From Larix sibirica (Eukaryota > Streptophyta > Pinopsida > Pinales > Pinaceae), in NCBI GenBank assembly GCA_004151065.3, contig NWUY0300064500.1:11827-24663 (forward strand): 12,837 nucleotides of DNA, read 5' to 3'. The notes beneath the pieces are model-generated. The model was not told the origin of the DNA, made no database searches, and saw nothing but the letters and a program-made list of their open reading frames with translations. Positions within the stretch are counted from its first letter, which is position 1; the number at the start of each line of letters is the position of its first letter. The position numbers and the translations under genes were made by a program. Positions 1 through 7,940 of this stretch are shown here, piece by piece.

Positions 1-364
1 GCAATGTTTTTATTTAATGTATGTTATGATTATGCGGGTATACATGCATGTTATTTGTGTGTGGATAGAGTGTATTTCTACTATGTATTATTATTTATGC
101 ATCTGCACACATATATTAATTGTTATGAATTTGTATTATGGCTATGGGGTGAAATTTAGAAGCTATAGTTCATTCATGTCCCCTTCTATTGGTTGGATTG
201 GCAGAAGGGGGTATGTGACATAAGGTGTCTTGGATTTAATTTGAAGGCTTTGTATTAGAAAACACATATCAAAGAAAGCTCAATTTTCCTCCAAATTTCA
301 TTTGAAATACTAGAACTCCAAACCTTACAACCATATATAATCTATGGGGTTAAAAGGGTATGAG
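1..364. other. AT-rich non-coding stretch, left edge
   Basis: No convincing gene is visible. A 68-residue open frame at 17-223 is rich in Tyr, Met, Ile and Cys, has no domain I recognise and is probably chance. The one structured piece is at 180-210, where CCCCTTCT and AGAAGGGG form a perfect 8-bp stem around a 15-nt loop. It is followed directly by a purine-rich run and TGTGACA at 214-220, discussed as a possible polypurine-tract/LTR edge. Confidence 0.5.
180..210. repeat. 8-bp perfect inverted repeat (hairpin)
   Basis: CCCCTTCT at 180-187 pairs with AGAAGGGG at 203-210 around a 15-base loop. It is locally GC-rich in an AT-rich setting. It could be a chance stem, or the polypurine end of a decayed LTR retrotransposon. 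Confidence 0.4.
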
Positions 365-627
365 AGAGGACCTTATGAACTTTTTCTACAATCAAAATTT
401 TACACCTTTACAATAGTTATCAAAACCAAAATAGGAATTTGAATTTACAATGGTTTTCTATCAAAAATTTATTTCCAATTTAATTTCTAATTATTATGAG
501 ATACCTTTTAAAAATGGACCTAATATTTGAGGTTGCTATCATTATCAACAAAACATGAGTATGTGGTTTTCTTTTATTAAAGGTTCATTAACTTTGTTTT
601 ATCTACATAAACAAACATCATATAGTT
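365..627 (+). repeat. diverged direct repeat, copy 1
   Basis: This block resembles 722-975 at an offset of about 357-362 bases. Shared landmarks in the same order are AGAGGACC (365 and 722), a CAAAATTTTACnnCTnTACAAT stretch followed by GTTATCAAAACCA, TTCCAATTTAA, and ATGTGGTTTTCTT (561 and 923). Its last 42 bases (586-627, ending in AAACAAACATCATATAG) reappear at 4484-4526. No coding potential is evident. It may be part of an unrecognised transposable element. Confidence 0.6.
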
Positions 628-721
628 GGGGCACAAACCTTTTAGAATTTCAAGTTGCTTTTCATTATTAGAGGGGATCCTAGATTATCTTCAAATTTCT
701 CACATATTTGTTGTATATTGA

Positions 722-975
722 AGAGGACCATTTTTTTTCCCACAACCAAAATTTTACGTCTATACAATTGTTATCAAAACCAATATATACACTTTTTACC
801 TCGGATGATTCTACTCTCAAGAGTATATAGTTCCAATTTAACTTATAATGAAAATTTCAATTCCAAAATAGTTATAAAAATTGACTTCTTTGAATCTAAT
901 ATGATTATTAAAAAACTCGAATATGTGGTTTTCTTCTTTTTTCAAGCGGAAAAAAGCTAGTACTTTTGTTATTTC
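722..975 (+). repeat. diverged direct repeat, copy 2
   Basis: This is the second copy of the block at 365-627, clearly diverged but with collinear landmarks. Resemblance fades after about 975, just before the 3' side of LINE copy A. A 101-residue frame at 655-960 overlaps it but has no recognisable domain and is probably chance. Confidence 0.55.
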
Positions 976-1202
976 TAAATGAAATAAAAAAGTCCATATG
1001 ATTATGAGTACATTACTAGAGCAACTCTTAGACATCCTTCAAAAGTATCTTATGTATCAATACAGTCACAAAAAATTGATAAAAAAGGACCATGGCCATA
1101 TCCAAAATCATTATACAGCCGCAACCAGAACCAAAAAGTTTAAGAAATATTATAAAAAAACCACATAGAACCCTTGTGTGTGATGATTCCTTCCTTCCAC
1201 TC
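976..1202 (-). other. probable 3' untranslated region and flank of LINE copy A
   Basis: On the minus strand this follows the RNase H stop of copy A. It contains T-rich runs and no obvious poly(A) tail, so the exact 3' end of the element is not determined. A 79-residue minus-strand frame overlapping the RNase H end (1028-1267) is out of frame with the domain and is a shadow. Confidence 0.4.
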
Positions 1203-1954
1203 TTACCAATATAGAACGCCTGCTTCCCCATCAACAACGTCATTGCACTCCCTATAGATGTGATCAATGGTGAGATCCTGAAACCATCCCATTAAAGCTT
1301 TAACTCTGTCACTCCAGTGTTTGAGTTTGATTGATTTCATGCCATAAAGATCCTTATCCCAATCCACGATGAAGAGAGAGTCACCAAATATTTTAATAGT
1401 CTTCCATCCACACCACACCGCCACCTTCACGATACCCCAAAGACCCAAGAGTTCTGCTTTTGAATTAGTCCCATAACCTCCAGAAATATAGAACTTGTAG
1501 TGAAGACTTTCAACACATATGATGTGGAATCCTGCACCACACTTTTGATTTGATGCTGCACCATCAAAACAACCAAATAATATTCTAAAATCCCCAAATT
1601 TCCAGTTCGAATACCGAGTATAGTTCTTTAAAATTGGCTGAGGGTTTTTATGTAACTGTAAAAGTTTTCTAAATCTGAAAATAGTCTGCTGCTCATCAGG
1701 AATAATATTCTGGAATAATGCAGAATTTCGTTTTCTCCATATAAACCACGCCTCCATCCCTGGGATGTTCATAAGGTAAGGAACCTTTTTCGTCCACCAC
1801 ATATAGAGAGCATCAAAATATGAGTGAAGTTGAATCTCCGTGATATTCAAATCCTTACATATGGTGCTCCAAAACTTATTGGAAAAGCTGCATTGAAAGA
1901 ATAGATGGTCGATAGATTCACCATAAATTTTGCAAAGAACAAAAACATTTGGAC
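1203..1954 (-). pseudogene. zf-RVT C-terminal half and RNase H domain (copy A)
   Basis: The stretch opens with LCKIYGESIDHLFFQC (Cys, His, Cys ligands of zf-RVT), continues in frame through about 1850, and then becomes an RNase H fold. The candidate catalytic acids are all present: Asp in CFDGAA (1565-1563), Glu in SKAELLGLW (1454-1452), Asp in IFGDS (1382-1380) and Asp in VVDGEA (1232-1230), with a His in DHIYREC. RNase H removes the RNA strand of the RNA:DNA hybrid. The reading ends at a TAA (1205-1203) sooner than in copy B, which carries an ADSISKLA-type tail, so the C-terminus is probably shortened. This is the best-preserved domain of the copy. Confidence 0.88.
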
Positions 1955-3481
1955 CAATCTTCCCTCTGCATTGAATATTTTCCCACGTAAGAATCTATTA
2001 TTAAAACATAACCAGAGAAAACACTGAATTTTTATAGGAAGCTTCCACTTCCAAATTGGACTATACCACCATTTCCAATCACCCTGGAACTTCTCCTCAA
2101 CAATTGCTTGATATGCAGAACTCGCCGAAACCTGTGCTATTGAAATATTTTTTGTCCAGATCAATGAATCGTTTACCTCAGCCAGCTGGATACCATTCAG
2201 TTGTAGCAAATTGATGTAATGGTTCCACTCACATGCCCATATTCCCACCAAACGCATATCTAATACCGTTAGCCAGTAAGAAGGATCAGGAATGAGACGT
2301 TTGTATCTTTTGAATTGGTTTAAGGTAATAATCTCATACTCCGTGAAAAGAGATCTAAGATCCCTGGACAAGGTAGAGCTGGTGTCCATCCCCACAATGG
2401 GATCAGTTCCAACAACAATCTCTTCACCATTACCCACCTGCCAAGATAAGTTACTACAGATCCAAGGGAGAACTTTAATGAAACCTTTCCAGATATAGGA
2501 TGCATTCTGATAGTTAACTGAAGGATTTCTGAACCATTTATAAATATCCATTTTGATATATTTAACATGCAATAAATTGGACCACAAAATATTTCCCATA
2601 AGACCCTTCCAACAACTCTTTAGAAGTAATGTTGAATTGAACCAGAAGATATGTTTGATATTCCATCCGTCCCATTTCTTTGGGAGAGATAAAGATTCCC
2701 AAGTTTTCAAGTGATAATGCCCTCCATCAATATTCCCTGACCACAGAAACCTAAACATCAAACCTTTTAGAAGATGTAGTATTTTGGAAAGCGATTTAGT
2801 TAACATCGCCCAATAAACTTGCATGCTGCTTAAAACTAACCTAAAAAGTATAAGTCTTCCACCTAAAGATAGGAATCTCATACACCAGATATTGATTTTT
2901 TTTTCAAATTTGTGTATCAACCACCTCCAATCATGAAGACCATAGTTATTAGGTTTTATGATGTAACCTAAATATTTAAATCCTTCTTCTAGAACATAGC
3001 ATTTATATGGGAGAAGGTTTTGAAGTTGCATATCCAAAGAGTTCACCTCCTGATTTATAATAAGTGCATATTTGTTCAAATTTACTTGCATCCCCGTGGA
3101 AATACAAAATGCATCAATAATGGCTGAGAGAGGCTGCCATTCCTCTAAAACTGCCAGTCCAAAATGAATAACATCGTCAACAAAGAGTAGGTGTGAGATG
3201 GACAAAGACTTACCAAAACATATACCTCTGATTTTCCCTTCAACTTTTGCATTATTTATCATTCTGTTGAGGCCTTCTATGACCAACAAAAAAATATTGG
3301 AGACAAAGGGCAGCCTTGTCTTAAACCCCTGTAGCTTTTGAAGAAGTTGGTTGGATTTCCATTTATCAAAATAGAGAAATTTGCAGTACAAACACAGACC
3401 ATGATCCATTTGATAACCCTCCAAGGTAATCCAATCTGTAAAAGAACAAATTGTAAAACGTCCCAGTTGACTAGAACGTAT
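1955..3481 (-). pseudogene. RT catalytic core, C-terminal part and connector (copy A)
   Basis: This is the longest open stretch of copy A. The first ~150 bases on the minus strand repeat GLRQGCPLSP in one frame, and the frame shifts at the seven-T run 3288-3294 into LLVIEGLNRMI. The catalytic pair is in SHLLFVDDV, with FVDD at 3184-3173; LINEs normally have FADD here. Downstream are FKYLGYIIKP, DWRWLIHK, SLGGRLILF and the Trp-rich connector typical of plant LINE ORF2, ending in IKIQCFLWLCFNNRF, the N-terminal half of zf-RVT. The frame is lost again at about 1955-1965. Confidence 0.9.
3223..3480. repeat. 258-bp direct repeat, left copy (flanks N gap)
   Basis: It matches 3483-3740 with 8 mismatches by eye (at 3378, 3390, 3436, 3453, 3457, 3459, 3464 and 3476). 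The first 155 bases are identical and all mismatches lie in the last 103. The two copies are separated only by T and an unknown base. The pattern suits an unmerged contig overlap better than a real tandem duplication. Confidence 0.93.
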
Positions 3482-3482
3482 N
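3481..3482. other. assembly gap (single N)
   Basis: A single unknown base at 3482 lies exactly at the junction of the two 258-bp copies, so it is a join rather than an ambiguous base call. Confidence 0.9.
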
Positions 3483-3740
3483 TACCTCTGATTTTCCCTT
3501 CAACTTTTGCATTATTTATCATTCTGTTGAGGCCTTCTATGACCAACAAAAAAATATTGGAGACAAAGGGCAGCCTTGTCTTAAACCCCTGTAGCTTTTG
3601 AAGAAGTTGGTTGGATTTCCATTTATCAAAATAGAGAGATTTGCAGTACGAACACAGACCATGATCCATTTGATAACCCTCCAAGGTAATCCAATATGTA
3701 AAAGAACAAATTTTAAGAAGTCCTAGTTGACTAGATCGTA
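3483..3740. repeat. 258-bp direct repeat, right copy (flanks N gap)
   Basis: This is the partner of 3223-3480, shifted by 260 bases. Here the Trp codon after the first RT catalytic motif has become TAG, whereas the left copy keeps TGG. The two may therefore derive from different LINE copies or alleles. Confidence 0.93.
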
Positions 3741-4014
3741 TGCTTTTACAAGATCAATCTTGAGAATCAGGGATTTCTGTTTCCTGATTTTGATAGAGTG
3801 TGAAACTTCCTGAGTGATTCCCACTGCATCCAATATTTGTCTGTTATCTAAAAACCAAATTGTTCTCTCAAACATACACTCAGAGAGTTTTGGCTTAATT
3901 TTGTTTGAAATGATCTTTGTAACCAATTTATAAATCACATTACATAGTGCCATAGGGAGAAACTCCATTAAAACTCTTTGGTTTATTGGATTTTGGTATG
4001 AGGGTTAAAATGTC

Positions 4015-4048
4015 GCATTCAAACCACCCGACATCCATCCCTCAGATC
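4015..4048. repeat. 34-bp direct repeat, copy inside LINE A
   Basis: It starts GCATTCAAACCACCC and matches 4434-4467 at 33 of 34 positions, with a shift of 419 bases. It lies just upstream, in the element's orientation, of the LTLIPK motif. Confidence 0.9.
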
Positions 4049-4432
4049 TGGAGAATTCGACCATCTGAAGAATATCCTGTCCCATTAGATCAAAGAAGTG
4101 AACAAATAGATCCACTAACCAACCATCTGGTCGGGCTCTTGTCCTTTTGAAATCCTTTAGAACATCTTCAACCTCTTTTAAAGTGACCGGATTTCCAATA
4201 TCTTCTCCTTCTTCTGCCGAGAAAAAACAGGGGTATGTTTTATAACCTTAAGCTGTGAATCGATGTTTGAAGACATAGGGTCTTTATAAAGTTCCTGAAA
4301 GTGATTTGCACCATCCTCTCCAAATTTTGTTGATCACTAACATCCATGCCCTCATTATCTTCAATTGACCAAATTGTGTTGATGTTCCTCCGATGAGAGG
4401 CAAAATTGTGGAAAAACTTTGAGTTTTTATCC
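4049..4432 (-). pseudogene. ORF2 pre-RT linker and RT N-terminus (copy A)
   Basis: From 4432 downward the minus strand reads DKNSKFFHNF, matching the conserved linker just before the RT of plant LINEs (usual form GD.NTKFFH), followed by an INTIWSIED-like stretch. After a frame change, a second block begins at 4186 with VTLKEVEDVLKDFK, then a degenerate ARPDGW (family consensus K.PGPDG) and FFDLMG. These correspond to the N-terminal RT motifs that position template and nucleotide. The codon before DKN holds the unknown base, so the upstream part of ORF2 cannot be read. Confidence 0.8.
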
Positions 4433-4467
4433 NGCATTCAAACCACCCGACATCCATCCCTTAGATC
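4433..4467. repeat. N gap followed by second copy of the 34-bp LINE segment
   Basis: The unknown base at 4433 is followed at once by a near-identical copy of 4015-4048, after which the sequence diverges from the LINE. Either the right-hand contig begins in a LINE copy truncated at this point, or the join is artificial. It marks the edge of recognisable LINE A sequence. Confidence 0.85.
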
Positions 4468-5290
4468 ACAGAATTAAATGATCACTAACTATGCTATTTT
4501 ATCTTTATAAACAAACATCTTATAGATAAAAAAATAATTCTGTTTTATCTCTATATTATAATTGATTTCTTTTTTTTGTCCCTTGTTATTTTTAAATTTG
4601 CCAATGAATATTTTTTTTAATAAGAAGTTGTGAAGTTTGGTTTTATTATAAATATTTTAAAAATTCAATTTAATATTTTTATAAATTAGACTATATTATG
4701 TCGAGCTTTATGCTTCCTTTCTAATTAAACAGTATCTTATTTATCACCTCCTTACTAATCCATATATGCTCTTTAAATTTATGATAATGTTTTTAACAAT
4801 GTAAACATCTAAGAATAAACTGTATTCCCCTAAAATAAATTTACGGGAAACACTCCTACCTTTTCTTAACTATTATTAATTTAAAAATAATGATACGATA
4901 CTTCTAAACCCCACTGCACATATATATATGAATTTTAAAATTATGTGTAATAAAAATAACTAAAATAAGCTAAATTTTCATCATTTTCATTGAAGGCAGC
5001 ATTGATTCCACTTCGCCGTTTGCTTCATGGCATCCCATAATAATAGATATTTTGCACTCTGACACTCCCACCTTCCGGCTAGAATGTTTTATCATATTGT
5101 GATCCTCTATACAATTTCAATTATAAGGATTTGGATAACGTCAATATTATCTCTGCTCGCTGGCTCCCAAGTCAGCGATCCCAAGTCATATGGATAATAA
5201 AGTAGAGCCTTGTAAAAAAAGGTTTATGTCAACCTTTAATCCACAGAGTTGAATTTTCTGTTATGTTCAAATATGCTCAACGGCATAATG
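4468..5290. other. AT-rich non-coding spacer
   Basis: I see no gene here. At 4484-4526 lies a partial third copy of the left-edge repeat (compare 586-627, shared AAACAAACATC and TATAG). A less AT-rich patch at 5155-5190 has a perfect 6-bp stem (TCGCTG 5157-5162 with CAGCGA 5173-5178) and the 10-mer TCCCAAGTCA repeated at 5165 and 5179. If the LTR edge proposed at 5434 is real, part of this spacer may be LTR sequence. Confidence 0.5.
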
Positions 5291-5318
5291 ATATATATAT
5301 ATATATATATATATATNN
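5291..5318. repeat. (AT)13 microsatellite abutting a 2-N gap
   Basis: Twenty-six bases of pure AT dinucleotides at 5291-5316 are followed by two unknown bases at 5317-5318. The true repeat length is unknown, and the linkage across the gap is uncertain. Confidence 0.95.
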
Positions 5319-5434
5319 TGGCACAAGAATTATTGAATCCTCTTTGACATTAGTTGACATCCTCTTTTGCATTAGTTGACATCAATGAACTCAATCACTT
5401 AACATTATCTTTATTCGACATCAATGACAACCAG
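5319..5434 (+). mobile_element. possible 3' end of an LTR
   Basis: This stretch has a 22-bp imperfect tandem duplication (5338-5359 and 5360-5381, 20 of 22 identical). It ends in GACATCAATGACAACCAG, roughly complementary to the TGTTGG start of the LTR at 12693 and reminiscent of copia LTR tails. It directly precedes recognisable LINE ORF2 sequence. The terminal CA is not clean (…ACCAG before ATCTC), so the call is an inference from ends and position. A 62-residue frame at 5354-5542 is probably chance. Confidence 0.35.
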
Positions 5435-5477
5435 ATCTCAACAATCTTAGCCGTATTCCAATTCTGCAATGTAGGGT

Positions 5478-5960
5478 TTCTTGGAAAAAATGGCTCTGTT
5501 AAAGAAAGAGGTTTGAGTTTGGGAGAAGAGAAGAAAAGATGAAAATTAAAAAAGAATTGAATCTGAAATCTCTTATCTATCTGAACAAATTGATGAGAGA
5601 TTATTCTTGGCTGAAAGGAGAGAGAATATTCTAGCACTGGAGGCAGCAAAAGAAAAGGTTCTAAAACAGAAAGAGGAGACATGGAGACAGAAGAGTAGGA
5701 CCATTTTGTTATATTTGGCTGATAGTAATACACATTTTTTTCATCGCTTTTCCAACCTAATACGACTACAAAAATCTATCTGGGACATCCAAGGATATAA
5801 AAATGAGATCATTACAGAAAATAAAGCATTAAAAGGTGAAGCCATCAAACATTTTCAGAACCATTTTTCTCAGAAGGATGGTACTAATTTGGAAAGTCAA
5901 CTTGAAGTCATAAAAACTTTCCGAGATTTTTCAGTGAGGAAGAGAATCAAGTTATTTAAA
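5478..5960 (+). pseudogene. ORF2 linker before RT (copy B)
   Basis: The frame through 5490 reads FLEKMALLKKEV then a stop, VWEK, another stop at 5547-5549, and from 5550 a long charged, probably helical segment (KRIESEISYL, AERRENILALEAAKEKVLKQ). It ends in ADSNTHFFHRF, the equivalent of the GD.NTKFFH linker motif. This is the standard region between endonuclease and RT in plant LINE ORF2. The frame is lost at about 5924-5936, near a T run, just before the FSEEEN-type stretch. Confidence 0.82.
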
Positions 5961-5962
5961 GA

Positions 5963-6998
5963 GCGATCACTATTGAGGAGGTAAAAAAGGTTCTTTCCAA
6001 TTTCTCTAAAGATAAGAGCCCAGGACTCGATCGCTGGAATGTTGAGTTCTATTTACATTTCTTTGATCTCTTAGGCATGGAATTAACTGAAGTTGTGGAT
6101 GAAACTAGAAGGAATTGTCAGGTGTCTAAAAATTTAAATGCCACTTATATTACTCTAATTCCTAAATATGACAAGCCTAAGTCATTTAATGATTATAGTC
6201 CAATCTTGTTGTGTAATTTTCTATACAAAATCATGACTAAAATTATAGCAGATAGAATAAAACATGTGGTGGACCATTGCATTTCTGAAGAACAGTTTGC
6301 CTTCCTTCCAAATAGGAAGATATTGGATGTTGTGAGGGATAACACAAGAAGTTTTACATTCTGTAAAAAAAAAAATATGAATGCCTTTATCTTGAAAATG
6401 GATCTTATAAAGGAATATGATAGGATTGATTGGACATATCTTTGGTTTATTCTAATCCAGGTAGTTCTATCTGTGGATTTCACAAACTAGATTAAGGCTT
6501 GTGTTAAGACAACCAACTATTTGGTTTTTCAATGGAAATCGGGGGATTAGACCTGGTTTCCCGCTTTCACCCTATATTTTTATCCTTTCCATAAAGGGCT
6601 TAAGTTTGCTTATCAAGAATGTTATAGAATATGGAAATATATAAGTAATTAAGGTGTGGATAGAAACCTTGCAATATCTCATCTTTTATTTGTTGATGAC
6701 GTTTTAATCTATGGGATTGGAAACAAGGAGGAATGGAAGCACTTTCATTCTCTTATAACTACATTTTGTGGGGCATCTGCCATGGATGTCAGTTCACAAA
6801 AATCTTGTTTTATTTACTTATGTGAAGATCATGAAATTATTGAACAAATCTCTTCATATCTCCCTTATAAGATGATTGAGATGAGAAACAGTTTTAAATA
6901 TCTTGCCTTTTACTTAAAACCAAATAGATATAAAGTGGATGAATGGAGATGGCTTATCCAAAAAATACAAAGGCACATTGTCTCTTGGTCTTTATGAT
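5963..6998 (+). pseudogene. reverse transcriptase domain (copy B)
   Basis: ITIEEVKKVL (5966) begins the domain, followed by KSPGLDRW (consensus K.PGPDG), ITLIPKYDKPKSF, LYKIMTKIIADRIK, EEQFAFLPNRKILD, and FILKMDLIKEYDRIDW, which holds the first catalytic Asp. The frame slips to give GIRPGFPLSPYIF at 6546-6584 and slips back near 6650 to ISHLLFVDDVLIYG, with FVDD at 6689-6700. Then come FKYLAFYLKP, EWRWLIQK and a TGA at 6995-6997 inside the segment that copy A reads as RFLSLGG. All three catalytic Asp residues are still encoded, but not in one frame. Confidence 0.9.
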
Positions 6999-7940
6999 GG
7001 TTATCATTAGGTGGGCGTTTGGTTCTTATTCACTCTGTTCTCCATAGTATCCATGTTTATTGGTTTTCTCTAATTGCAATACCGGAGACAGTTATATCAT
7101 CTATCAAGAGGATGATCATACATTTTATATTGGATGGTAGGATTGATGTTCAAAAGTTTCATTTAGTGGAATGGGAAAAGATGTCAAAACCTATGCACCT
7201 GGGTGGTTGGGGTCTAAAAACCTCATCTCATTTAACTTTGCTCTATGTGCTAAAAGTCTATGGAGAAGTATCTTTGACAGGGGTATTTGGGGAAAAACGG
7301 TGAAGGCTTAATACCTTAAATGATATGATGTTGTTTAGTGGCTGAGATCTCCTTCATAATCTGTTTCGAATGTGTCTTATAGATGGAAAATCTTGGTTAA
7401 AGCATATCCAATTATCAACAGCTCTATTTGTTGGTAGGTGGGAAGAGGAACAAAGTATATTTGGCCATTGATACCATTGTTGGCTTGTTGGATGCTTGTT
7501 CTTTCTCAACAAAACTTTTGAGTAATCTACACAGTAAAAGTATTTTGGTGCTAAGACAAGTAGCTAGAATTTTAGACTCAAATCAATTCTTTTGGCTATC
7601 TACTCATGAGTTAAATCTATCGGGTCACATAGCGTTTGAATGGGACAATTTTGTCTTAAATTTAAAATGGGTTGGCATTGTTCTTTATAACAATGAGGAT
7701 AAAGTGTTATGGAATTTCAATAATAATGATAATGATGTAAATGAAAAATTAGCATACAAGCTTATAATGGAAGAAGAAATTGAAAATAGCAGTAGCTGGT
7801 GGACAAAAAATCTGTGGCATGGCAATATTCCTCCTGAAATAAAATGTTTTATATGGCTTTTTTTTCTACAGGAAGATATTTACTTGGGATTCTTTGTAGA
7901 TCAGAGGCTTTTAGGGGCCGGTTATATGTTGTCTGTGTAA
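6999..7940 (+). pseudogene. ORF2 connector and zf-RVT N-terminal half (copy B)
   Basis: After the TGA the same frame continues with LSLGGRLVLIHSVLHSIHVYW and the HLGGWGLK block typical of plant LINE ORF2. A degraded stretch at 7300-7427 has several stops. A new frame (7428-7940) carries the IDTIVG block, WWTKNLWHGNIPPEIKCF and IWLFF, the N-terminal half of zf-RVT (compare LPIKIQCFLWLCF in copy A). There is no enzymatic motif here; this region links RT to RNase H. Confidence 0.82.

Larger units (their letters stand above)
3483..4048 (-). pseudogene. RT palm region, first half (copy A)
   Basis: The minus strand shows LTLIPKSNKPKSF (consensus LIPK), then CNVIYKLVTKIISNKIKP, a DNRQILDAV segment (consensus QSAF...R.I.D), and LILKIDLVKAYDLVN, which carries the first catalytic Asp of the RT triad (consensus K.D..KAYD.V.W). 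A TAG replaces the expected Trp right after this motif at about 3729-3731. Next come the GLPWRVIKWIM block and GLRQGCPLSP at about 3559-3593. Frames change near a T run at 3996-3999, near 3955, and at a seven-T run (minus strand, 3548-3554). This region ends at the N gap and its first 258 bases are repeated on the other side. Confidence 0.85.
1203..4432 (-). mobile_element. LINE copy A (plant L1-type), ORF2 3' part
   Basis: This is a non-LTR retrotransposon remnant read on the minus strand. Domains in order are the pre-RT linker (about 4432-4200), fingers/palm of RT (about 4186-3100), a long C-terminal connector, zf-RVT (about 2083-1855) and RNase H (1565-1203). ORF1 and the endonuclease are absent. 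The 5' side coincides with the N at 4433, so truncation may be biological or an assembly break. An internal duplication of 260 bases straddles the N at 3482. At least four frame changes and several stops make it non-functional. Copy B at 5435-8772 shares its motif order and several short signatures (FVDD, LPYK, WRWLI, LSLGGRL), so they belong to the same family. Confidence 0.9.

Noticed and set aside
17-223. 68-residue plus-strand frame at the left edge
   Set aside because: Biased low-complexity composition, no recognisable motif, AT-rich surroundings.
655-1035. 101-residue plus-strand and 65-residue minus-strand frames
   Set aside because: They overlap each other on opposite strands within a non-coding repeat; no domain resemblance.
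2292-2568. Short frames on both strands inside the LINE A connector
   Set aside because: They are shadows of the ORF2 remnant on the minus strand.
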